Source: Apostichopus japonicus (lineage: Eukaryota; Echinodermata; Holothuroidea; Aspidochirotida; Stichopodidae). From it: a stretch of 64,000 nt of DNA. The position numbers and the translations under genes are program-made. Shown in pieces: positions 29,201 to 41,200 of the stretch; position 1 is the stretch's first letter, and every line of letters begins with the position of its first letter. The stretch lies in contig NC_092573.1 in assembly GCF_037975245.1 (NCBI RefSeq), positions 8,143,501-8,207,500 on the forward strand, read 5' to 3'. A model generated the notes under the pieces. It was not told the origin of the DNA and ran no database searches. It saw only the letters and a list, made by a program, of their open reading frames with translations.

Positions 29201-32200
29201 CATAACTTGGCAGTCATGAGATTCACTTTACTAGCAGCTTTGTGTAGTTTTTTTGTAGTAGTTTTAGCCTTTACAGGGGCGGATCCAGGGGGGGGCCGAC
29301 CCGGCCCCGGCCCCCCCTTTTTGGAAATCAGTTGCGTTTTTTTATGTGGGAGTACTTCAAATTCCTAATAGGCATAACTTGGTGAAAGAAAAGCCTAATA
29401 TATATCCAGCTGCTCTTCCCTGAAACGCGATCATTTTTATTCCAAATTTGAAACTAAGGCAATTACCAGGCCTACGCGACATCACGTATTAATTAGATAC
29501 GGCTCAGTACTATAGTGCTGACTATTACTGTCAGGGAAAATCAATGCACAGTTAGCAAGTATATCATAATTATCTGAATGAAACGGGGTGTAGGCGGTTT
29601 TACACTATCTAACGCAACGTAGTCGCCAAGAACCTGAAGTATTTTTAAGGGAGGGCCCAAGGAACATGAACTTATAGCATGCTCCTCGTGGTGAAACATA
29701 ATTGCAACTATTAGGTGAATTCAGTGTACTGTTAATAGTAGGAGAGACTAGTGTAGGTTCTTATGACCAACTAGACCGGTTTCTGCTCTCAAACTTTATA
29801 GGAGGAGCTTCATCAGTAGTAGCCTTTGAATATTTTATATTCGGCCTGGGCGTCTCGTTCTCAAAATGCATCTATTTTCTGTGCACGAGTTTTTATGGAC
29901 TCATAGTGCAGCTATAAGAGCATCTAAAAGAGCTTCGTGTGAACCTTGAGAGTCAGCTGATTTTTCGTTAGTATGAAACCTTGAGTTAACAAGTAAACCT
30001 TTGAGATTTTGGGCCCTTTTGTATAGGCTAGAATCGGTTCTTTTCGAAACAGTTTGGATAATTCCGCGTGCAGGGGCGTAGCGAGCGGGGGGGGGGGGTG
30101 GGTAGTGTATATAATAATTTGGTCGCTGTCGGCAAATTTTGGGTCTGTCGGCAAAAGGAGAAAAGGTGAAGAGGGCGGAAGGGGAAGAAAGAAGGAAAGC
30201 TGAATAGAGAAAAGGAGAACGGAGCTTCTTTATCGGTTATTTCGATTTTCCAGTTCTTCATCTGATAAACTCATTCACCAATCCTATCACCCGACGCCTG
30301 CAAGTTAAAAACCTCTCGGCAAATAACTGATAATGTCACGGCCGTCAGTATAGCTACTGTAGCCAGGCTCAGCTAAGCGAGTGCCAGAATCGCCGGCAAC
30401 TCAGTGAAAGAAATGGAATTAAAGGCTTCCGTATAGGCCGTAGCCCATGAGTCGTGCTATCGTGTGAAACGTGTTGTTATTATCCTCTGTTCAGAATGAC
30501 GTCATAACAGATGTCATTCGTTCTCCGTGGAAAACTTAAGGGCACGGCTCACGAATTGTACACAATTTTTAACGTTTCTCGCTTGTATATCAATGAATGT
30601 TGTTATTTCTCATTACCGAAAAGTTTTCTGAACATTTTCATCACGGAGTTTCACTATTTCAACGATCGGTGAAAGAGAAAACACAGTTCGATAATTGGTC
30701 CCAATTAATTCTTCTTCTGCCGACTGCCATAAAAATAATATCGAAATGGAAATTCTACGGTGCCAAATTTGACTTAAAATATGCACCAGATTGCATCTAA
30801 GGACGTTTCAAAACTAAAAATTTTCCAAAAGGGGAGGGGGACACCCCCTCCCCTTATACCCCTCCCCCATTTCAGTCACCACTTCCAGATCCGTCGGCAA
30901 ATCAAATTTGACTTAAAATATGCACCAGATTGCATCTAAGGACGTTTCAAAACTAAAAAATTTCCAAAGGGGAGGGGGACACCCCCTCACCTTAGACCCC
31001 TCCCCCATTTCAGTCACCACTTCCAGATCCGTCGGCAAATCAAATTTGACTTAAAATATGCACCAGATTGCATCTAAGGACGTTTCAAAACTAAAAAATT
31101 TCCAAAGGGGAGGGGGACACCCCCTCCCCTTAGACCCCTCCCCCATTTCAGTCACCACTTCCAGATCCGTCGGCAAATCAAATTCTCTCGGTCGGTGATC
31201 CGTTTCCGCTTATTATCGGGCCCTCCCTTAAAAATACTTCAGGTTCTTGGCGACTACGTTGCGTTAGATAGTGTAAAACCGCCTACACCCCCCTTTCATT
31301 AATAACTATATCATAATTATCTCATTGAACATATCTTGTTTTATGTTTTTTCTTGGGGTGAATCTGGCGTCATAATTTTCGCGCAAAAGAAAAAACGAAT
31401 CGACGCAATAATAGTGTATGCATTGTACATGCACTGTTGAGCGTTCTTAAATATGTGTCTATCGAGAAAAAAATATGTGCACAAAAAAGCGTGTCTGCAA
31501 CGTTTCTGGTTTTTCTAGTTTTTGGCGAAATGTTTCACCATTTTGCATCTAAGCACTCACAATTAACCAAAAATTTCCAAGGGGGAGGGGGCCCCTCCCC
31601 TAGACCCCTCCCCCAGGATGCAGATTACTAAAGTGCTACCATCGGGATGTCGGCCCCCCCTTTCTCAAAATCCTGGATCCGCCCCTGCTTTAGACTTAGT
31701 AAATCTGTAGGCATTCATGAGATTTATTTATAGTAGTCTTTTGTAGTCTTCGGTCATAAAGTATTGCAAAATTACCATGATTTGTATATCAGTTATGATT
31801 TAGGACATAATGAGCACAATGATCGCTGAATCGAGATCTAAGAAACCAAATTCAGAAGGTTTCGATTTTATCAAACCATGTAAGAAAATTATTCTGCAAA
31901 TTGTAAGAACAAGCTTTAGACAGAAAATTTTTACTTGTTAATATTTTGTTGTTGTTACATATAAACCTGGATGATCTCACTGTACTATACAATAAATCAA
32001 ACATAAAGCATTGTTTGTCTATCATGAATTAGGTCCATAGTTATCATATACATGTCAAGTTTACATGTCTGAAAGTGTTGACCAGACAGGATAGTGGAGC
32101 AGGACAAGGATTGGGTGTAACAGTAGGTTGGAGAACGGGGAAAAATAACCTTCACAACCAGTGTGAAGAAGACAAAAGTAGACAAACCGTTCCAAATGCT

Positions 32201-35200
32201 CCAGCAGTCCTTGTGACGTTAATGACAGGACCAACATAGTCTTCAGAGACAACGACGCTATCAGTCGAGAGTTGAAGCACACCATTTGCATTGTCGTTGG
32301 CAAGAATTTCAATCTCAGCTATGCTGGGTTCCCCTCGACGTGGTGATCCATCGACTGAAGAAAATCGATTGTACCAGAGATAATCTTTCATATCATGTAA
32401 ATAGCCGTCTGAAATTTGCGCCTACAGCTTAATAAAGCTTCAACTGTAAAAGTCTACATATATTCAAACTGAAACACCTAAAACTCCAGTATTCGATTTT
32501 AAACTTGACAATTCCTCAAAAGTACATCCTAGTCACCTAAAGTACCTTTAAAAGTCCTAGAAGCTTTCCAAATTTATTTTGGTATTGAAAAAGGACCAAA
32601 AATGTGAGTATCCAACAAAAAAAAGATAAAAATATCCTGATTTTATCTAACCACCAAAAAGTCTATTCAATACAGAGATTTTTCAAAGCACCTGCTGGCA
32701 ATCCTTATGTGTACTTACTCTTATTATTCACACTTTTATGACTTAACTATCCATACAAACATATTTAAGAACTACTGCTTCAAATAGTGAAATGATTTTA
32801 TAATTAAACTCATGGAAAATGACAGATTCTGCTCTGAATTGCATATGCAACTCACACTGAGAATGGTACACTGGTAAAACAGCAAGCATTTTTATATATA
32901 AATATACATAAATTTGTGTGCAGTGTACATAAATATACGCCCAACTGCCTTAAATCCTTGCAACAAGAACAATAACAATAATAAAAAACAGCTTGCATGT
33001 AATGATACAAAAAGGCCTCTGATCTGCTCACCTAGTCCCTCAGAGCCTAAAAACATGACACTGTTAATGACAACGAAGACACTCTCTTCCGATTCCGGCA
33101 GGTCGTCATTTAATATTTGGACTTGGATGGAAGCATTGATCTGTCCGGGGTTAAAGGTCAAAGAACCTCGCACAGGAATGAAATCTACATCTTCTTCAGC
33201 TCGACTGTCGGACAGAACGAAATTTACTTGTTTTGTTTCAGTTTCTCTCTCTTAGAAAACAAGACCATGGATTCTTACTACAGGGCAGATCCCATTGGGT
33301 GAAAATCTTTGAAAACCCTATTTTGTTAAATCAGCTTTCGCACAACACTTAAAAGGGGCCTGGGTTTTGATCCTGCCGGGATCTATAGACAGGATCAATA
33401 GACCTTTGGTAGAGATCCTGCTGGGATTGAAACATTTTGATATTACCTTGCAGGGTGCAACTGTCAGGCATTACAACTAGTGTTATAGTTTAGACTAAAA
33501 GGTTCAATAATCACCTTAATGGTAGATACAAGTGTTGTTCATTACATGTATGTGTTTACACTATGTGTGTGCAAGTGGTATCATTTGCAGACATATTAAC
33601 TACATAATTCAATCCTTTAATACATTAATTGAAGAAAAAAGCTTCCTTAAACGGAAATTTTTTTTAAACCATAGTTACATAAACTAGTATATTTTTAGAT
33701 TTGATTACAGACACCACCTAAGCCAACCAGTAGACACGCCAAAAAGCTCACCTTATAAATGCTGGCATAGAAGGTAAAGATTCGACATGGCTGAGGGTGG
33801 CATACGTGACCTGGACGGTTCCCTTGCTACCCTTCGCTCTGAAGACCTGTTTCCATAACGACAAGGAAAATATCAATGAAGCAAAATGTAATAAGAATAT
33901 AATTCAACACATGTTCAAACAGATTTCATAAGGCCATCAAGATGGGGGTATTAGTTTGGCGATGTTTATAGAATGCATAATGAGGCTGTGAGAAAAGTGT
34001 TATCAATAAATGAAGTATCCAACTTTTAAATTTTCAGCACATTTTTAAAGAATTGCAAAATAGGAAGATCTCTGCCATAGACTAAAAGTGAGAATGAAAC
34101 TGCTCTTAGATGAGTGAGTGAGCAATCACAAACAATCTTTCTTTTTAGTCATATTTTATGGTATCTGTGGTGCTTAATTGGAAACGAGTGAAATCCTAGG
34201 CCATTAAAGAGAATCACAAGGGAAGTTCAAACAAAAAATTAAATTTTAACAAATTCATTTTCCTATTTTAATATTCTTCATTAAAGATTTTTACCCAAAA
34301 GTAATGATATTGCTGGTAGAAATGTCTATACTTTGAAAGCCCTATCCTCGTCGTTTATGAAGCTAACTAATGAAAAATGCTTTCAATCAATCTTCCACTT
34401 ACCTGCAAAGTCACAGATTCATTTCTCTCTGGTGTCCTGACAGTGGAAGAACCACTTGAAAACACAAATACACCGTAAGGGTCATCATTGGCCAGAATAG
34501 TGAAGACAGATGTAACAGCAGAACCCAGTGTACCAGCATCGCTGGAATTTATCACAACTGAGAAAGTTTCATCCAATTCTGGAACCTGCATTTGAAGGAA
34601 TGTCATTATTTTGGAATAAAGTTATAAAATTACATTCAAGAATTACCCAGTGAGAAACATGATTTTCGGGATGGCTTAAAGAAAAGATTCTCTTGTATTG
34701 CATAATGTTGCATTGTGAAACTCAACAGTTTTAAACTCAAACCCCTGGGTATGATTCATACCTGAACAATTACTTCCAACCACTCCTATCCTCCACTCCC
34801 CCTCCCCCTGTCCACCACCCACCTCCCACCTCCAAAATGATTGGAGATAAACATTCTTACCTCATCGTTAACAGTGATTATTTCTATGAATGTCGACATC
34901 TGACTGATAGCAAAGGTCACATTCCCAGAAGGGTTGAAGACATCACTGAATGGATCCGTCTCAGAACCAGGGGCATCAGTCATTATCATCCAGTACAGGG
35001 TCACCTCTCCTAGAGCTCCACCAGAGCGAACAATCTAAAAGAGGCAAAGCAAAGGGGGGAAAGCAAATTCATTGCAATTATTAAACTGCTATAAAGCAAA
35101 AGTAATATCAAACCAGGTGTAAATGGTGAAAGAATTTGAACATTTAAAATCAAACACAGCAGAAAAAAACAAATGAACTACTAAGTGACTAGTATTTCTT

Positions 35201-38200
35201 AAACTTAAGAAATTTTCTTAATTTTTCATGAGGCATTAAATGATGATTTGATATTGTCATGGTGATGTTGTCATGGTGATGAATGAGGTACATCATACAA
35301 GGTAAAATTGATTTTACAAGTTAACTCTGGAAATGCCAATGTATCTAGTACCTTCTTACCCATGGTTTGTTCCTTTTAGTTTAGACACTTTAAGGCACAT
35401 TTATGTATTATAGTGAATTTAGACATGACTTTACACATTTTGCTACTGCTGGTTACTATTGTTCTTTAGCTGTCATAACTTTATCATGCATTAATTTCTG
35501 TTCTGAGCAAATGGGAGAGGCAGTGGTAGTCAGATGGAGGGAGAGGAAATGAGATGGAGGAGGTGGATGCAGATCAAAGAATTTTATCTTCCTTGATCAT
35601 TGCTTCAGTCATATCATAGAGAGCTTTTTAAGTGGGTGCTGCTTGTATGGAAAGCCACCACTCATTCAATTTAATTCTTGTTATTCCCATCCTTTTATTC
35701 ATATTCCAAAGAGTGGGGAAGGGGAGGGGAGTAAATCTTTCTTATTCATCTCTCTCTTTAAAAGTGAGAGCATGTAATCAGTACCATGGTACTGGGTCTT
35801 TACACACAAATTTGCATATTGCCATCTTTCTAGAACCGATTGCATTGTCTATCACAATGTAACCTATTTCTTTCTAAAAATTGTGCTCAGTTCCTACAAC
35901 AAAAAGTCCCATTTTTTGGAAAGTTTCTCACCTGTAATTGAAATGCATCTCCTTCATTTACAGAGGTCAGCAGAGAGGATTCGGAGAACTCAAATATTCC
36001 GTAGGCATCGTCTGAACTGTCGATGGTTACATCGATGATGGAGCCAGGTCCAAGAGCGGCTAAAGTAGAAGATACAGAAGAGAATATTTTAGGGGTTTCA
36101 TAAGCAGGTTGTTATCGCATTACGTTCAAAAAACCCAACTTAAAACAATGGCGTTTCAAGTATATGTTTATCTTGAAAACAACAGAAGATTAAAGGGCAC
36201 ATCATTTCTAACAACTATTCAAAAGAAAATTGTTTAGCTGTTATAACTGGATCAGAATATTTACTGATCGAAGTTTTCCTAGATAGTTCCCCATAGGAAG
36301 TGATATTCAAATTTTGATGTCTACATAAAGCATTGCGATGTTTAACCTGCAGTCACCCCCTCCCATCCCGCCCCCTCCACCCCAAACAAGCAATTTCAAC
36401 CCCTCAATGCAATTGAATACCTATTCATTACTTGAAAGACATCCTACATATTGACGGAATCATGTATGTTGACACAGAATGTTTAAAACAAAACCTCACC
36501 TCCCCCGGTTGGATTGGACAATTCCACCTGGAAATTCTTTGCTAGTTCCGGTATATCATTATCAAGGACGGTTATATCGATGTATGCAAACCGCTGTCTG
36601 TCGGCAAAGTCGACGGTACCGCCACCACTCTGTGAAAAGACAACGAATCAGAAGATAGGAACGCTGTGATTTTCAAAAACCTAACATCTTTAACTCATTA
36701 ACTAAGTTTAATCAAACACTGGCAGATAACACTTTCTCCAGTTTTCTTTTTTGTAAAGCTAATGTCACAGGGTGCTCACCATAAAATCTATGGGATTCTT
36801 TCCAGCTGAAACTGCAGTTCCGTCTATGGTCCTCCATTCCAATGAAACGGCACCCAAAAGACCCTGGGCGCGTACCACCAGCAGACGAGCGACACCCACA
36901 TCTTCGGGCACTGTCAAATCGATCCGGTTTCCAGCGGGTGTAACGACTGGGGCAGATGGACCAGGAGGGTCGCCCAGTGAGAACTGAAACAACCCATGAG
37001 GATTGTCACTCTGTGCTATAACGACGGTGTTGACCCTCCCTTCAGGGTCGATGCTAGCACCGCTGGTATTGGTGGATCCGATGAGGCCATCATCGGATAG
37101 AGGTAAATTATCCAGCAAAATGACATCAAATTGTTCGCTCAGTTCGGGCAGAGCATCGTTTAAGACCATCAATCTTATCGTCTGTGAGATAAAAGTAACA
37201 TTAAAACACATGAAAGTAGGTTTACACCATATTATTATGTTGTTCCATAGATGACATAAAAAGGGGAACAAATTTCTATCAGGTTTTAAAGAAATATGAT
37301 TATTTATTGTCAGAGGATGCAGAAAGGAAGTCAGTATTCCAACCCCTCTAGCTTCATAGCTTGATTGTTTACAGACATAGAAAAGACATAAATGCACTCC
37401 TGTATTCAAATAAGTGCTTAATGGACATCATTATTAATTAAACAGTTTCAATCTAACAACTGGAAATACATCACAGACTTTTAGATGAAATTTAATATTC
37501 CAGATAACCTCACCTTTTCTCTGACATTTTCTTGGAATATGACTTCTCCTGTAGCATTTTCAAAGTCATTGAAGGCCACTTCACCAGCTTGGTTTCTGAT
37601 CTCCCATGGTATCGTCACGACACCTGTGTCTCCACGACTACGCTGAATCAAGCAACTAAACGTGACATTTTCCCGACCTTGACCAGCTGGCGAGCATGTT
37701 CCGTCGAATGCAAATAAGCCATTAGCATTGTCACTCTTCAGGACTGAAAGAGAAGAAGAAATATATGGTAGATGGATTCATGTAAAGAACGAGAAAAAGA
37801 CCAAATTTGAAAACAACAAAGTCAATATTCCTTTCAAACTTCTAAATCATATACTGCTCATGTACCTACACTTGTAACTTTGTATTCACATTTTGACATT
37901 TTGTACCCACGCTTGTATTTTTGTACCCACACTTGTAGTGTAGTTTTGTACCCACACTTGTAGTTTTGTACCCACACTTGTAGTTTTGTACCCACACTTG
38001 TAAGTTTTGAGCCCACATTTGTAGTTTTGTACCCACACTTGTAAGTTTTGAATCCACACTTGAAGCTTTGTACCTACAACTGGGTATTTGTTTTCATACC
38101 ATTTACAAGGGTTCTCGCATCTGATGCCACTCTGGCTCCGCCTGCGCTCGTCACGAGGAGGACCTGGTAAAGTTCGTTGCCTTCTGGATCTTCATCATCA

Positions 38201-41200
38201 GAAGTAGTGATTTGCAGAGAATTTTGAGCCTGACCAGGGTCAAAGGTCACAATGCCCGAAATACTTGTAAAGTCAACCAATGACGGTGAATTCCAAATCT
38301 CTGACACTTCCCTGGAGAAGTAATAAGAATGTCCTTAGTCAACGGTAATCACAGGCGGTTATCAGTCAATTTTAACATAAAAACTTACAACCGGATTGAA
38401 TTAACGATATCTGCTTGCATTTCAAGTTACACAAGTATTCCGATAATGATACGATCGCTCTGTCCATGCGAACCTCTTCCTGAATATTCATGAAAATCTA
38501 AACATTTAAGGACCCCCCTGAGAACTCACCTCAGAAGGAGTTTACGGTCATAAAACCTGACATCTTGCAAGAAACCTTGGAAAAGTTCCCTGTTCTGTCC
38601 AGAGCCTCCCACGTAAATGAATCCAGTCCCGTCTGCGATTGGACCTTGTATTACGCTGGATACAAAAAACAATGTGGAGACCTTGTCAACCTGATTAATA
38701 TTCAAATCAAGCCTGATGAATATTCAAATCAAGCCAAACTCTTATAAAGTCTAACGTTCTTAAAGTTTACTTTACTTGTAGAAAATATTATCGCCACAGT
38801 ATATAGTCTTCTGCTCAAAGTCTTCATGTTGTCATGGTGATGAATCTTTGTCTTTTCATCTCTTCCATACCTTGAATGTCAATATTGTCATTCTAGCAAA
38901 ATTTCCCCAAGTTAAACATGGTCCAGGGGGTGAATTAGTGGACTATTCAATATTTAATGGAAATACACTGTGTGGAATATCCGAGCCTACTTGCTAACCT
39001 AAATTTTCAAAAAATGATCATGATACTATTTGAAAATGAAACGATGCAAGACACCAACCTCTCGTGACGAGATTCTCCATCAACAAAGAAGGTAATCCTC
39101 TCGTTATCGACTGACACGGCTAACAAGTGCCATTCTCCGTCGTCCAAATCCACACTGATAGAACCAAGGGTGAAGCCTGGTGCAAAGTTAGTCTGAAAAA
39201 AAAAACAGAAAATAAAGGAAGAATAATAAAGAGGCTTGGATTAAAACAATCATCTCAGAACAAAATTTTATGAGAGAAGACAGGAATGTAAGAAGAAATG
39301 TCTAAATTGTTACCTGCACAGATAGAATCCAACTCTTACGGTTAAACTCAGCAAATTTACTTCACAAAACAGAGCTATTACACAGTTCAAAATACAGGCT
39401 ACTATGCAATCCTGACTGATATAATATATAAATTCTCCTAGAGGTAAAATAATTATTTGGTATAAAAAACATATGGATAAATATAAACTTGAAACCGTTC
39501 TATTTCTTTACTACAGTAAAACAACCATAATGCTAAGTATGCAAAACTGAGATCATCTGATATGATAGATTCTCAGGCGTAGGTGACAAGAGTTGGATCT
39601 TTGTCTTGAAAATTAAGGAACTGTTTCAGTTAGGAAACATTTAATGCGTCAATGAAGTTGCAACCGCCAATACTATAGTACATTATTATTATTATTAATT
39701 GTCATTTGTTTCATTGGGAGGGGGGGGGGGTGTGGGTGAGGGTACAAAGGGGATCCAGAGGTGAAGTAGGAGTGTAGATAGTAGAGAAGAGTGTGCTAGG
39801 TATAACCTAACAGACAAATTGTTTCTAAAAATGTACTTACAGCACCCTGAGTGTTAGAATATCTAAATTCTACATAAGCTGTCTCCGTTGTAGTTATGTC
39901 AAGCTTGAGGCCATAGAACATTCTTACTGGACTCAAAGCATCTACTTTGCTTGCTATAAATCCATTACAAGCAGATGTTGGCTTAACCCATCCGCTTATT
40001 GAGAATCCTCTGTCTGTTCCAGAAATGTCAAAGTCTACCTCTTGAGGGAGGGTGGCGATCGAACCTATCGGTGGAGGGGAAAAAAATAAAGTGTTTATTT
40101 TTCTTCAACAGACTTTGTCAGTTGCTATCTTTCGTAATAAAAAATTATACACAAGAGTTAATACAATAAACCTGGATGATTATCAGTTTCAGCAAAAAGA
40201 AAAGAATAAAATGAACATCAACTATTATTATTCATTATTATATCTTTGGCTGTTCTTATCTCTTTTCTCTTGGCGCCTCTTGTCCTTTGTTTCTTTTTTT
40301 CTTCTTTATGAGCAACCGTTTTGTGTTTCGTTACATCCATAATTGTTACAATTTATTTTATATTTCTCATTCCAAGAACACTTAAGTCAATCATTTTACT
40401 GAATAATACATCATTAAACATTATGCATTGTGTTAATTCTCAAACTGAAACAGAGTAATCACCATGGCAACTGTTCTAACAACACATCACAGTGAACCCT
40501 TTCAGCCCTCATGTTGTGCAAAGGTAAGGCTGATACCACAATGTACTTTGGGCCTAGTTTAAACATTAGCAAATATGAAGAAGTGCATGAGCATACCTGG
40601 TGACTTATGGGAGACAAACAGAAACAAAATGATTTCACAACTGACAAATGGCTCTGTCATACTCACCACTGGCTCCGATGAATGAGTATGCCGACGTCCC
40701 TGTCCGCTGCCTTCTCTCGCTGAAGGCTGGGACCACATTCAAATTTGTTTCCACGTCGCTAACAAAGAGCAAGTCTAGCACGGTCGGCCATCCCGTTGCA
40801 ACAGAATCTGACAAGATGTCCCAAATAACCTTACACGGGAATAAAAAGGAAATAACTTGACATCATGTATAATTTATGGAGGTCTATCATACTCTGTAAA
40901 GGTGTTTGGTCATCCAAAGCTGGCATTTAAACACTTCAGAAGGGAACAAGAGAAAGGGATGCATATGCATTACTATGAAGAAGTGTCTTTGCATATGTAC
41001 GAGAATGCTTCAAAACCTAGGTAATCATCTTTGACGGCAATAGATAGAGATGACACCCTCCAATTTCTGACATAAATATAACTGGATGAGTCACTACAAC
41101 ATGTGCAGATAGCAACAAAGATTAAAGTTATCATAGTTTTGTCTTCAGTCCTGTTTAGCATTCACTCCCTTTGGTTCTGTCTCCATGGCTGCTGCATGTG

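Larger units (their letters stand above)
29274..31687. mobile_element. Non-autonomous DNA transposon with CAGGGGCGGATCCAGG termini (outer element)
   Basis: The left end CAGGGGCGGATCCAGG (29,274) and right end CCTGGATCCGCCCCTG (31,687) are exact inverted copies and continue into GGGGGGGCCG on both sides. Flanks share CTTTA (29,269-29,273 and 31,688-31,692), a possible 5-bp target duplication. No transposase frame is seen. The superfamily is unresolved. It sits in the intron between exons 27 and 28 and contains a second inverted-repeat insertion. Confidence 0.7.

Noticed and set aside
37866-38057. Repetitive open frame (VGTKLQ-type) on the minus strand
   Set aside because: Generated by the 20-bp minisatellite; it lies in an intron between two well-defined exons.
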